This document shows positions 25,498 to 33,894 of a stretch of DNA of 64,000 bases, in pieces (the stretch's first letter is position 1; each line of letters opens with the position of its first letter). The DNA comes from an uncultured Acidimicrobiales bacterium (lineage in GTDB: Bacteria > Actinomycetota > Acidimicrobiia > Acidimicrobiales > SHLQ01): contig CALHYX010000032.1 in the NCBI GenBank assembly GCA_938041035.1, positions 27,874 to 91,873 of the forward strand, in the 5' to 3' direction. The notes beneath the pieces were generated by a model that ran no database searches, was not told where the DNA came from, and saw only the letters and a list, made by a program, of their open reading frames with translations. Made by a program: the position numbers and the translations under genes.

Positions 25498-26840
25498 GCA
25501 AACCTCCCCTTCAACAGCTGGCCGACGACCTCGTCGCCCAGTCCCAACCCGGCGAGCAGCTCGAGGTGTACGTCGCCCAGGGCAGCTCGACCTCGGTGCG
25601 GGCCTACGACGGCGAGGTCGAGGCCTTCACCGTCGCCGAAAGCCGCGGGGTTGGCGTCCGGGTGATCGTCGACGGCCGGCAGGGCTTTGCCCACGCCGGT
25701 TCGCACGACCGCGAGATCATCGCCGACGCACTGGCCGAGGCCCGCGACAACGCGGCCTTCGGTGAACCCGACGAGCACGCGGGGCTCGCCGAACCCGACG
25801 GCGTCGACGCCGTGGTCCACGACATGTGGCGCGACGAGGTGGCGGCGATGGACCCGGTCGACAAGATCGCCATGGCGATCGAGCTCGAGCGGCGCGTCGT
25901 CGGTGCCGATCCGCGCATCTCCGGCATCCGCACGGCCTCCTACGGCGACTCCGCCGGCGAGGTGGCTATTGCGTCGACCGCCGGCATCAGCATCTATGAC
26001 CGCGGCACCGCCGCGTCGTTGGGCGTGCAGGCCCTGGCGCGAGAGGGTGACGAAACCCAGACCGGCTACGGCTTCGATGTCGCCCGCGCCCCCGGAGATC
26101 TCGATCTGGCCAAAGCGGCGGCCGACGCCGTCGACCGGGCCACGCGCATGCTCGGCGCAACCCAGCCGCAGACCGCGTCGGTGGCCGTCGTCCTCGAACC
26201 GCGCATCGCGGCGTCCGTGCTCGGCATCGTGGGGGGCATGCTCAGCGGAACCCGCGTCGCCAAGGGCCGGTCGCCGTTCGGCGAGCGCGTGGGCGAAGAG
26301 ATCGCCAGCCCGCTGCTGACGCTGGTCGACGACCCCACCGACCCCGACTCGTTCGGGGCCGACAGCTACGACGGCGAGGGCCTGGCGTGTCGTCGGGTCG
26401 ATCTCATCTCGGGTGGCGTACTCGATGGTTTCCTCCACGATTCGTGGAGTGCCCGGCGGACGGGAGTGGCTTCGACGGCCTCGGCGCTTCGCGGGTATCG
26501 CAGCACGCCCGGCGCCGGCGCCCGGGCCCTGGCGGTTACGCCGGGCTCCGGTTCGGTCGAGGAACTGATCGCCGCCGTCGACGACGGCGTACTCGTACAG
26601 TCCGTTTCGGGCCTGCACTCCGGTGTGAACGCCGTTTCCGGAGATTTTTCGGTCGGCATCGAGGGTCTTCGGATCCGCGATGGCGCGACGGCCGAAGCGG
26701 TGCGCGAGGCCACCCTCGGAGCGACCGTGCAACGACTGTTGTTGCAGGTGAGAGCGGTCGGCGGTGAGGTTGAACGGCAACCGGGTGGGACCGCCGCCTG
26801 TGCCCTGGTGATCGATGATTTGGCCATGGGCGGCTCGTGA
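25494..26840 (+). CDS. TldE/PmbA subunit, second tandem copy
   Basis: 448 residues, starting at the GTG that overlaps the preceding stop (GTGA). Aligns end to end with the previous gene: TSVRAYDGEVEAFTVAESRGVGVRV, the same GVLVQSVSGLHSGVNAVSGDFSVGIEG block, and no HExxxH. The two copies clearly differ by many substitutions, so this is an old duplication. A TldD with two alternative TldE partners, or a trimeric variant, is suggested by the tight coupling of all three genes. Confidence 0.9.
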   Translation: MSKPPLQQLADDLVAQSQPGEQLEVYVAQGSSTSVRAYDGEVEAFTVAESRGVGVRVIVDGRQGFAHAGSHDREIIADALAEARDNAAFGEPDEHAGLAEPDGVDAVVHDMWRDEVAAMDPVDKIAMAIELERRVVGADPRISGIRTASYGDSAGEVAIASTAGISIYDRGTAASLGVQALAREGDETQTGYGFDVARAPGDLDLAKAAADAVDRATRMLGATQPQTASVAVVLEPRIAASVLGIVGGMLSGTRVAKGRSPFGERVGEEIASPLLTLVDDPTDPDSFGADSYDGEGLACRRVDLISGGVLDGFLHDSWSARRTGVASTASALRGYRSTPGAGARALAVTPGSGSVEELIAAVDDGVLVQSVSGLHSGVNAVSGDFSVGIEGLRIRDGATAEAVREATLGATVQRLLLQVRAVGGEVERQPGGTAACALVIDDLAMGGS

Positions 26841-26938
26841 GCCGAACGAATCATTTCGGTGCGGCTCCAACCCTTGGCGGGCGTGCCGATGGATACTGGT
26901 TCCGTACGCGCCGTTCTCCGGCTGACCGACAGGTGCTC

Positions 26939-27058
26939 ATGGCTTCCCCCGATTCCCCGCTGACCCGATGGCTTGATCGCGTCGCCCGCCTGCTCTTTGG
27001 TCAGCCCGAGCCGCGCCCGATCCCCGTCCGCGACGACGAGCACCGCCGGCGTCGCTGA
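26939..27058 (+). CDS. Small basic peptide, 39 residues, between tldE2 and uppP
   Basis: Starts MASPDSPLTRWLDRVARLLF and ends with a basic Arg-rich tail. An AGGTG sequence lies 4-8 nt before ATG and the stop overlaps the uppP start (TGATG), which suggests it is real. No family recognised. The frame is also open upstream to a GTG at 26837 that overlaps the tldE2 stop, giving 73 residues. May be a translational coupler for uppP. Confidence 0.4.
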   Translation: MASPDSPLTRWLDRVARLLFGQPEPRPIPVRDDEHRRRR

Positions 27059-27867
27059 TGTCGGTTTTCGAGGCGATCGTCCTCGGCATTGTTCAAGGGC
27101 TCGGGGAGTTCCTGCCCATCTCGTCGTCGGGCCATCTCGAACTCGCCCGGTGGGCGTTCGGGTGGCAGTTCGAAGACGCCGATCTCGAGGGGTCCTTCGA
27201 CGTCGCCGTGCACCTCGGCACGCTGGTGGCCGTCCTGATCTATTTCCGGGCCGACGTGCTGCGGTACGCCAAGGCCGGTCTCGGCTGGTTGTTCACGCGG
27301 GAACGACCGCTCGACGAGGATCAACGGGTGTCGTGGCTGTTGCTCGCCTCGATGATCCCGGCTTCGATCAGCGGGGTGCTGCTAGAGGAGTTTTTGTCGA
27401 CCGACCGAATCTGGTTGATCGCCCTGGCGCTGATCTTCGGCGGCCTCGTACTGCTTTGGGCCGACCGCCGCTCCGGAACCCGTCCGGTGGGCGACTTCTC
27501 GCTTCGCGATGCGCTGAGCATGGGTATCGGCCAGGCGCTCGCGCTCCAGCCGGGTGTGTCGCGCTCGGGGGCCACGATTACGGTCGGTCGGGCGCTTGGC
27601 TTCAGCCGCGACGCGGCCGCCCGGATCGCGTTCTTGATGAGCATCCCGATCATCGCCGGCGCCGGTCTGTACAAGGGCCTGGGGGCGAGCATTCCGAGCG
27701 ACTTCGTCGTGCCGTTTCTCGCCGGCATGGCTTCGGCGGCCATCACCGGCTACATCGCCATCTGGGGCACGATGCGGCTGATCCGCACGAAGTCGTTTAC
27801 CCCGTTCGTGATCTATCGGGTGGTCATCGGTGTCGTCGTGCTGATCGCGCTGGCCGCCGGCGCCTAG
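27058..27867 (+). CDS. uppP: Undecaprenyl-diphosphatase
   Basis: 269 residues, about eight membrane helices. BacA/UppP family: recycles undecaprenyl pyrophosphate, the carrier lipid of peptidoglycan synthesis, and can confer bacitracin resistance. The catalytic motifs GLGEFLPISSSGHL (Glu-rich) and PGVSRSGATITVGRAL are intact. It is the last gene of the tldD unit (stop-start overlap with the small peptide). Confidence 0.94.
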   Translation: MSVFEAIVLGIVQGLGEFLPISSSGHLELARWAFGWQFEDADLEGSFDVAVHLGTLVAVLIYFRADVLRYAKAGLGWLFTRERPLDEDQRVSWLLLASMIPASISGVLLEEFLSTDRIWLIALALIFGGLVLLWADRRSGTRPVGDFSLRDALSMGIGQALALQPGVSRSGATITVGRALGFSRDAAARIAFLMSIPIIAGAGLYKGLGASIPSDFVVPFLAGMASAAITGYIAIWGTMRLIRTKSFTPFVIYRVVIGVVVLIALAAGA

Positions 27868-27886
27868 CTGAGCTTCCAGCGGCCGG

Positions 27887-28558
27887 TCACCGAAGGGTGA
27901 CCACCACCTCGCCGGTGCTGACGGCCGACGCCACCCGTTCCGCGTCGGCCTGGGCGACCGCGATCACCGCCCGCTGATCGTCGACGCTGACCACGACCGC
28001 GTTGGTGGTGAGCACCCGGCCCGATCGGCCGACGACTTCGTTGCCGGTGGTCACGAGTCCGACCACATCGACCCGATCACCCACGGCGAGCGGTGGCGTG
28101 GCGGGGCCGAGCGCCAGGCCGATGCCGCGATGACCCGCGGGGACTGCGCCGGTTCCGCCGAGCAGACGGTGATCGACCACGATTTCGCCGAGTCCGATGT
28201 CGCTGCGGGCGATCCGTCCGGCCGGGTTGGTCTGCACCGCCCCCTCCGGCCAGAGGTGCCGGGGCGCCTCGACGCGGCGAAGATCGTCGGCGTCGAGCGT
28301 GGCGCCGGCCCCAACCGGTGCGTCGGTGACCCAGACGGTGACCGGCCGCCCCCAGGATTCGGCCGCCCGGTCGGCTCGACTCTGCGCCCGCGCGACCGCC
28401 AGACCGGCCGCGGTGGCCAGAACGGCCGCCAGCAACCAGTACCCGAGCCGGTGGCGGCCGAAGAACCGGCGCAGCCGGGCGAACACCACTCGGCCGATCG
28501 CGGGACGAAATCGAGCCGGGCGACCGGCGTGACGGGCATAGCGACGATGAGAACGCAC
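27887..28558 (-). CDS. SAF-domain membrane protein (CpaB/RcpC-like)
   Basis: 223 residues. A basic N-terminus and one membrane helix (about 37-58) are followed by a SAF domain: VTVWVTDAPVGAGATLDADDLRRV, then GRIARSDIGLGEIVVDHRLL, then a C-terminal domain with VGDRVDVVGLVTT. SAF proteins with one anchor act in Flp pilus assembly or carbohydrate binding. No pilus genes are near, so the role is unclear. Convergent with uppP, 19 bp apart. Confidence 0.7.
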   Translation of the reverse strand: MRSHRRYARHAGRPARFRPAIGRVVFARLRRFFGRHRLGYWLLAAVLATAAGLAVARAQSRADRAAESWGRPVTVWVTDAPVGAGATLDADDLRRVEAPRHLWPEGAVQTNPAGRIARSDIGLGEIVVDHRLLGGTGAVPAGHRGIGLALGPATPPLAVGDRVDVVGLVTTGNEVVGRSGRVLTTNAVVVSVDDQRAVIAVAQADAERVASAVSTGEVVVTLR

Positions 28559-28671
28559 TCCACAGAACTCCCTTGCGGCGCGCCCGGTGGGGCGCGGGTC
28601 GGAGGGGGATGTGGGTTGGCGGGGACGGTTGGGGGAGGTGGTGGGGGCGGACCCGGGCGATGGCCGCCGGG

Positions 28672-29085
28672 TCAGCTGGAGGCCTTGGTGCCCTTTTTCG
28701 CGTCGCCTGAGGTCTTTGTGTCGCTCTTCTTCGAGTCGCTCTTCTTGGAATCGCTCGTCGTGTCGCTCTTTTTCGAATCGCCCGAGGTGTCGCTGCTCGA
28801 CGAAGTCGCCGCCGAATCGCCGGTACCCGCGGATTCGTCGGTCGCCTTCGCCTTCGACGCGGCCCCGGCGCCGTGATCGTTCTTGTAGAAGCCGTCACCC
28901 TTGAACGAGATGCCCACTTTGGAGAACACCTTGACGACCTTGCCCTTGCCGGGGCTCGAGCAGGCTGTCGCGACCGGGCCGCCGCTCCGTTTTCCCGGGC
29001 ATTTCTTCAGCGTGTCGTCGCTGAATGACTGTTGAAACTCGAAGTCCACGCCGCAGGTTTCGCAGCGATAGTCATACGTTGGCAT
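28672..29085 (-). CDS. FmdB-family zinc-ribbon protein with Lys/Ser-rich tail
   Basis: 137 residues. The start MPTYDYRCETCGVDFEF is the classic FmdB zinc ribbon (CxxC plus a second Cys pair at KKC and TAC). The FmdB family is small and regulatory in formamidase operons, but in most bacteria its role is unknown. From residue about 75 the protein is a Ser/Thr/Asp/Lys tail with DSKKSD repeats, a low-complexity extension. ATG at 29085 has a TATGAT box 6 nt upstream. Confidence 0.82.
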   Translation of the reverse strand: MPTYDYRCETCGVDFEFQQSFSDDTLKKCPGKRSGGPVATACSSPGKGKVVKVFSKVGISFKGDGFYKNDHGAGAASKAKATDESAGTGDSAATSSSSDTSGDSKKSDTTSDSKKSDSKKSDTKTSGDAKKGTKASS

Positions 29086-29097
29086 CGGGCCATCATA
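29086..29097 (-). promoter_or_regulatory. Candidate leaderless -10 box for the FmdB gene
   Basis: Minus strand TATGAT, a near-consensus -10, then 6 nt, then ATG at 29085. Confidence 0.5.
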
Positions 29098-29195
29098 GAA
29101 GATTTCCAGAAATGTGAAATTCGGCGTGACGAAAGTGTCGCCGCCGGAGTCCAAGGTTTGATGACCGTTTCGTTCCCCCGCACCACCCGGCGATC

Positions 29196-29780
29196 ATGAC
29201 CGGACTCGAGCTCCTCACCGGCGCCGCCCTGGTGGCCATCGCGTACGTGATCGGCATGTTTCCGTCCGCACTGTTGATCGCTGGTCGCGACATCACCTCG
29301 CAGGGCTCGGGCAACCCGGGCGCTTCCAACACCCTGCGGGTGGCCGGCCAAAAGGCGGGAGCGTTCGTCCTGGGTCTCGACATGGCCAAGGGGCTGGTGC
29401 CCACCCTCGTCGCCCTGGTGGTGGCCGGTCGGTCGGTTGCCGCACTGTGCTGGCTGGCGGCGGTCGCCGGGCACGTGTTTCCCGCCGCCCGGCACTTTCG
29501 CGGCGGCAAAGGCGTGGCCACCGGTGGCGGGGGAGCCGTCGTGTTGTTTCCCCTCGTGGGCGCGGTACTGGCGGTGCTCTTCGTGCTCGTCGCCAAAGTG
29601 GGCCGCAAGGCATCGGTGGGCTCGCTCGTCATCGCGGTCGGTTTGGTCATCGGCGTGGTCGCGACCGGGCGGCCGCTGGGGGAGATCGGTGTGAGTGCCG
29701 TGGTGGCGACCCTCGTGGTAGCCCGGCATCGGCACAACATTGTGCGTCTTTTGCGCCGCGAGGAAGCTTCGATACTCTAG
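29196..29780 (+). CDS. plsY: Glycerol-3-phosphate acyltransferase PlsY
   Basis: 194 residues, five or so membrane helices. Transfers acyl from acyl-phosphate to glycerol 3-phosphate, the first step of phospholipid synthesis. PlsY motifs are GSGNPGASNTLRVAG (motif 1) and HFRGGKGVATGGG (motif 2). The IAGRDITSQG start region is typical. The ATG at 29196 has no strong ribosome site. Followed by a hairpin and a long leader to galU. Confidence 0.9.
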   Translation: MTGLELLTGAALVAIAYVIGMFPSALLIAGRDITSQGSGNPGASNTLRVAGQKAGAFVLGLDMAKGLVPTLVALVVAGRSVAALCWLAAVAGHVFPAARHFRGGKGVATGGGGAVVLFPLVGAVLAVLFVLVAKVGRKASVGSLVIAVGLVIGVVATGRPLGEIGVSAVVATLVVARHRHNIVRLLRREEASIL

Positions 29781-29785
29781 GAGTT

Positions 29786-29814
29786 CTCTGCGCGCGTGAA
29801 ATGAGCACGCAGAG
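29786..29814 (+). terminator. Hairpin just after plsY
   Basis: CTCTGCG (29786-29792) pairs with CGCAGAG (29808-29814) over a 15-nt loop, 6 nt past the stop region. It resembles a terminator stem but has no U tract, so it is only a candidate. Confidence 0.35.
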
Positions 29815-29972
29815 TGTTCACAACGGGCGCGACTTTCTGTCGATGTCCGACGTCTTACAAACGTTGGTCATGGTTTCCCTTGGACTGGAGGGATCGATGG
29901 GCGACAATTGCTTCGGCGAACCACAGTGCGCGTCGATACGACGATCAAGCCACTTTTGAAGAGGATCCCCCT

Positions 29973-30860
29973 ATGACCGTTCCCCCCGTACGCAAGGCCG
30001 TCATCCCGGCGGCCGGTCTCGGCACTCGTTTCTTGCCGGCGACGAAGGCCCAGCCCAAAGAAATGCTGACCATCGTCGACAAACCGGCAATTCAGTACGT
30101 CGTGGAAGAAGCGGTCGACGCCGGGATCGAGGACGTCCTCATCATCACCAGCCCGTCGAAGCGGGCGGTGGAAGATCACTTCGACCGCAACTTCGAGCTC
30201 GAGACCCTGTTGGAGCAAAAGGGCAAGCACGACTCGTTGAAGGAGGTCCTGGCGATCGCCGATCTCGCCAACTTCCACTTCACCCGCCAGGGCGCCCCGC
30301 TCGGGCTGGGCCACGCCGTGTCGATGGCCCGCCAGCACGTCGGCTCGGACCCGTTCGTCGTGCTCCTGCCCGACGAGTTGATGGTGAACCGCGGCGAGAC
30401 CCTCCGGGCCATGATCGAGACCTACCACGAGACCGACTCCAGCGTCGTCGCGCTGCGCGAAGTCCCCATGACCGAAATTTCGAGCTACGGCTGCGCCGAT
30501 GTGGCCGGTGCCGACGGTGAGAGCCGTCCGATTTCGTCGCTGGTCGAAAAGCCGGCGCGCGAGGACGCCCCGTCGAACCTGGCCGTCATGGGTCGCTATC
30601 TCTTTCAGCCGAACGTGTTCGACCACCTGGAGCAGGTCACCCCCGGCGTCGGGGGCGAGATCCAGCTCACCGATGCCATGTGCACGCTGGCCGAGCAGGG
30701 TCATATGTACGGCCGGGTCGTCGACGCCGGCAGCTACGACGCCGGCCAAAAACTCGACTTCTTGCGAGCGACGGTTGAACTCGGGCTCGATCATCCGTCG
30801 ATGGGTGCCGACTTCGCAGCGATGCTGGTCGAGATCGCCAACCGCCGCGGGCTCCTCTAG
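29973..30860 (+). CDS. galU: UTP-glucose-1-phosphate uridylyltransferase
   Basis: 295 residues. Makes UDP-glucose for envelope polysaccharides. The nucleotidyltransferase signature GLGTRFLPATKAQPKEML, the metal/base-binding VVLLPDEL, and the sugar-binding VEKPA (SSLVEKPAR) match GalU. ATG 29973 is preferred over an upstream in-frame ATG because it follows AAGAGGA and gives the standard N-terminus TVPPVRKAVIPAAG. A 192-bp leader precedes it. Confidence 0.93.
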   Translation: MTVPPVRKAVIPAAGLGTRFLPATKAQPKEMLTIVDKPAIQYVVEEAVDAGIEDVLIITSPSKRAVEDHFDRNFELETLLEQKGKHDSLKEVLAIADLANFHFTRQGAPLGLGHAVSMARQHVGSDPFVVLLPDELMVNRGETLRAMIETYHETDSSVVALREVPMTEISSYGCADVAGADGESRPISSLVEKPAREDAPSNLAVMGRYLFQPNVFDHLEQVTPGVGGEIQLTDAMCTLAEQGHMYGRVVDAGSYDAGQKLDFLRATVELGLDHPSMGADFAAMLVEIANRRGLL

Positions 30861-30956
30861 CACCCGGCGCGCTCGGGCTCGAGCGCCAGGACAACGACCG
30901 GTGAACGCAGCCGATTTGGCCCCGCGCGGGTGGACGGCTCCGGCACCGCGGCGCTA

Positions 30957-32168
30957 ATGAGGGGCATGATCGCGCTCACCGAGGCCCAGGAATTCGTGCT
31001 CGCCGGTTGCCGGGCGGCCGAACCCGTCGGCGTCGCCGTGGACGACGCGTACGGATTGGTCACCTCGGCGGCGGTCACCTCCACCGAAGCGGTTCCGCCG
31101 TTCGCCAACACCGCCATGGACGGCTTCGCGGTGCGATCGGTCGACACCGAGTCCGCGCCCCGGCGCCTCGACGTGGTCGCCACGTTGGCCGCGGGCGCGG
31201 CGCCCGACGTGACCGTCGGGCCGGGCCAGGCGGTACGGATCATGACCGGGGCACCCATGCCGCCCGGCGCCGACGCGGTGATCATGGTGGAGCTCACCGA
31301 ATTGGCCGAGGACGGCGCTTCGGTGGAGATCGCCCAGAGCGTGCCGGCGGGCAACCACGTGCGCGGCGCGGGAGAGGACATCGCCCCGGGTGACAAAGTG
31401 TTCGCCGCCGGCACGGCGTTGAGCGCCGGCCACCTCGGGGTGCTCGCCAGCCTCGGGAACTATGAGGTACAGGTCCACCCTCGGCCGCGCGTCGGTGTGA
31501 TCTCGACCGGGGACGAACTGATCGATGGGCCCGGGGCCCTGGCGCCCGGTCAGATTCGAGACTCCAATCGCCACACCCTGCTGGCGCTGGTCGCCGAAAC
31601 CGGAGCCGAGGCGGTCGACCTTGGCCTGGTGGCCGACGACGAGGCGGCCATCCGGCGCGCCATCGCCGACGCTCCGACCCGGGTCGATGCCCTCATCAGC
31701 AGCGGTGGCGTGAGCATGGGTGCGTTCGACTACGTGAAGGTGGTGCTCGACGAACTGGGGGACATGCGCTGGATGCAGGTGGCGATCAAACCGGCCAAGC
31801 CCCTGGCCTTTGGTCTGGTGGGGTCGATGCCCGTGTTCGGTCTGCCCGGCAACCCGGTGTCGTCGATGGTGTCGTTCGAGCTCTTCGCTCGCCCCGGGAT
31901 TCGGCAGATGATGGGATACCGGGAGCCGCACCGGCAACGGTTGTCGGCGGTGGCCGCCACCGACCTGCGCCGCCACCGCGACGGCAAAACCCACTTCGCC
32001 CGCGTCGTGGCCGAGCCCGGTGGTGATGGCCGGTATCGGGTCGGCTTTGCGGGCGGCCAGGGCTCCCACCAGCTCCACGCGATGGCGACGGCCAACGCGC
32101 TCGCGATCGTCGAGGACGGCGACGGGGTCCCGGCCGGCGAGCCGGTGGACATTCTCCTGTTGCGGTAA
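30957..32168 (+). CDS. moeA: Molybdopterin molybdenumtransferase MoeA
   Basis: About 403 residues. Ligates molybdate to adenylylated molybdopterin. Family blocks: PPFANTAMDGFAVRS, GAAPDVTVGPGQAVRIMTGAPMPPGAD, SGGVSMGAFDYVK and FGLPGNPVSSMVSFELFARP with the catalytic Asp/Ser surroundings. The start is uncertain: ATG 30957, ATG 30966 or GTG 30930 are in frame and none has a well-spaced ribosome site. First of three molybdenum-cofactor genes in a row. Confidence 0.92.
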   Translation: MRGMIALTEAQEFVLAGCRAAEPVGVAVDDAYGLVTSAAVTSTEAVPPFANTAMDGFAVRSVDTESAPRRLDVVATLAAGAAPDVTVGPGQAVRIMTGAPMPPGADAVIMVELTELAEDGASVEIAQSVPAGNHVRGAGEDIAPGDKVFAAGTALSAGHLGVLASLGNYEVQVHPRPRVGVISTGDELIDGPGALAPGQIRDSNRHTLLALVAETGAEAVDLGLVADDEAAIRRAIADAPTRVDALISSGGVSMGAFDYVKVVLDELGDMRWMQVAIKPAKPLAFGLVGSMPVFGLPGNPVSSMVSFELFARPGIRQMMGYREPHRQRLSAVAATDLRRHRDGKTHFARVVAEPGGDGRYRVGFAGGQGSHQLHAMATANALAIVEDGDGVPAGEPVDILLLR

Positions 32169-32211
32169 CCCTGATCCGTGCGGCGATGGGGTGTACCCGG
32201 TAGGTCAGCGG

Positions 32212-32224
32212 TACGATCCGAGGT
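32212..32224 (+). promoter_or_regulatory. Candidate leaderless -10 box for moaA
   Basis: TACGAT, then 7 nt, then ATG at 32225. Confidence 0.4.
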
Positions 32225-33208
32225 ATGGCTAGGCAGCTGATCGACAGCTATGGGCGGGTGCATCGGGATTTGCGTATCTCGGTCACCGATCGCTGCAACT
32301 TTCGCTGTCAGTACTGCATGCCGGCCGAGGGTCTGGATTGGCTGCCGCGCGAGGAGCTGCTCACCTTCGAAGAGATCGAACGGTTGGCGCGGGTTCTCGT
32401 CGAGCGGTTCGGGGTGGACAACATCCGCCTCACCGGAGGCGAGCCGACGGTGCGGGCCAACCTTGCGGTTCTGGTCGAAAAGCTCGCCGCCCTCGATGTC
32501 GACCTGTCGATCACGACCAACGGGACCACGTTGCCGGCGCTCGCCGATTCGTTGGTCGAGGCCGGGTTGAAGCGCATCAACGTGTCGCTGGACTCGCTGC
32601 GGGCCGACCGCTTTCTCGAATTGACCCGGCGTGACGAGCTCGACAAGGTGCTCGCGGGTATCGATGCGGCCATCGCCGCCGGTCTCGCACCCGTGAAGGT
32701 GAACGCGGTGATGATGCGGGGTATCAACGATGACGAGCTGTTGGACTTCGCCCGGTTTGGGCGGGACAAGGGCGTGACCGTCCGCTTCATCGAGTTCATG
32801 CCGCTCGATGCCGAGGGCCGGTGGACGAACGAGACGGTCGTCACCCTCGACGAAATTGTGCGGCGCATCGGCGACGAATTCCCGATCGAGCCGGTCGAAC
32901 GCACATCCGCGCCGGCCACCCGCTACCGCTATAGCGATGGCGGTGGGGAGTTCGGGGTTATCGCCTCGGTCACCCAGGCGTTCTGTGAGAGCTGTGATCG
33001 CGTTCGGCTGACGGCCGACGGCCAGTTCCGGAACTGTTTGTTTGCCGTCGACGAAACCGACCTGCGCTCGTTGCTGCGATCGGGCGCCGACGACGACGCA
33101 CTGGCGGCGGCACTCGCCGCGGGTGTGGCCTCGAAATGGGCGGGGCACCAGATCAACCAGGTGCACTTCATTCGCCCCCGACGATCGATGAGCCAGATCG
33201 GCGGCTGA
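32225..33208 (+). CDS. moaA: GTP 3',8-cyclase MoaA
   Basis: 327 residues, radical SAM enzyme converting GTP to the first molybdopterin intermediate. The SAM cluster motif is C24-x3-C28-xx-C31 (TDRCNFRCQYC). The second cluster's cysteines lie in CESCDRVRLTADGQFRNC. The protein ends with the Gly-Gly pair that MoaA uses for catalysis. 56 bp after moeA and 26 bp before moaC; all three on the plus strand. Confidence 0.96.
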   Translation: MARQLIDSYGRVHRDLRISVTDRCNFRCQYCMPAEGLDWLPREELLTFEEIERLARVLVERFGVDNIRLTGGEPTVRANLAVLVEKLAALDVDLSITTNGTTLPALADSLVEAGLKRINVSLDSLRADRFLELTRRDELDKVLAGIDAAIAAGLAPVKVNAVMMRGINDDELLDFARFGRDKGVTVRFIEFMPLDAEGRWTNETVVTLDEIVRRIGDEFPIEPVERTSAPATRYRYSDGGGEFGVIASVTQAFCESCDRVRLTADGQFRNCLFAVDETDLRSLLRSGADDDALAAALAAGVASKWAGHQINQVHFIRPRRSMSQIGG

Positions 33209-33221
33209 TCGCGGTCGGCGG

Positions 33222-33234
33222 TACACTGCTGGCC
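33222..33234 (+). promoter_or_regulatory. Candidate leaderless -10 box for moaC
   Basis: TACACT, then 7 nt, then ATG at 33235. Confidence 0.4.
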
Positions 33235-33714
33235 ATGTCAGACGCGGGTTTCACCCATCTCGATCCCCTCGGCCGTGCCCGGATGGTCGATGTCACCCCG
33301 AAGGAGCCAACCCACCGTCGGGCGGTGGCGAAGGCCACGGTGTTCATGGAACCCGACACCGCCTCCGCGGTGGCTCGCGGGGCGATCACCAAGGGCGACG
33401 TGCTGGCGGTTGCTCGCGTGGCCGGGATACAGGCGGCGAAGCGTACGCCCGACCTGATCCCGCTGTGTCATCCGCTGCTCATCGGTTCGGTGTTCATCAA
33501 TTTCGAGATCACCGACTCCTCGATCGAGGTCGAGGCCCACGTCGACACCGTCGATCGCACCGGTGTCGAAATGGAGGCGCTCACGGCCTGCTCGATCGCC
33601 GCGCTCACCATCTATGACATGTGCAAGTCCATCGACAAAGAGATGGTTATCGGCGACGTCACCCTGTGGGAGAAGCACGGTGGGCGTTCGGGGAACTACC
33701 GCCGCAAAAGTTGA
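33235..33714 (+). CDS. moaC: Cyclic pyranopterin monophosphate synthase MoaC
   Basis: 159 residues. Acts after MoaA to make cyclic pyranopterin monophosphate. The family blocks MVDVTPKEPTHRRAVA, DLIPLCHPL and GVEMEALTACSIAALTIYDMCK are complete, with the catalytic Lys in GDVTLWEKHGG. Start MSDAGFTHLD at 33235. Short for a fusion, normal for MoaC. Confidence 0.96.
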   Translation: MSDAGFTHLDPLGRARMVDVTPKEPTHRRAVAKATVFMEPDTASAVARGAITKGDVLAVARVAGIQAAKRTPDLIPLCHPLLIGSVFINFEITDSSIEVEAHVDTVDRTGVEMEALTACSIAALTIYDMCKSIDKEMVIGDVTLWEKHGGRSGNYRRKS

Positions 33715-33741
33715 CGAAGAGATTGCGAATCGTCGTACAAT
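33711..33741 (+). promoter_or_regulatory. Candidate sigma-70-type promoter overlapping the moaC stop
   Basis: TTGACG (33711-33716) and TACAAT (33736-33741) separated by 19 nt, longer than the optimum but with a good -10. It would drive a leader of about 145 nt before the next gene. Confidence 0.35.
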
Positions 33742-33766
33742 CGTCATCTTTGCTCGCTGAAGTGCG

Positions 33767-33821
33767 GAGACCACTGGTCTCGGCGGATGCGCTCTGGAAT
33801 CGGCGCTCGCGCCGAGAGCGC
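33767..33821 (+). ncRNA. Structured leader or small RNA candidate
   Basis: Two stem-loops follow the promoter. GAGACC-ACT-GGTCTC lies at 33767-33781. The larger is a nested hairpin at 33789-33821 with outer stem GCGCTCT/AGAGCGC and inner stem CGGCGC/GCGCCG. They lie in the 180-bp gap before the gene at 33895. No known riboswitch family is recognised. Confidence 0.3.
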
Positions 33822-33894
33822 GATATCCACCACCACATGCGTTGATCGGGGTATCTTTCCGTGGTCGTCCGCGCTTCCCACTCGGAGATACTCC

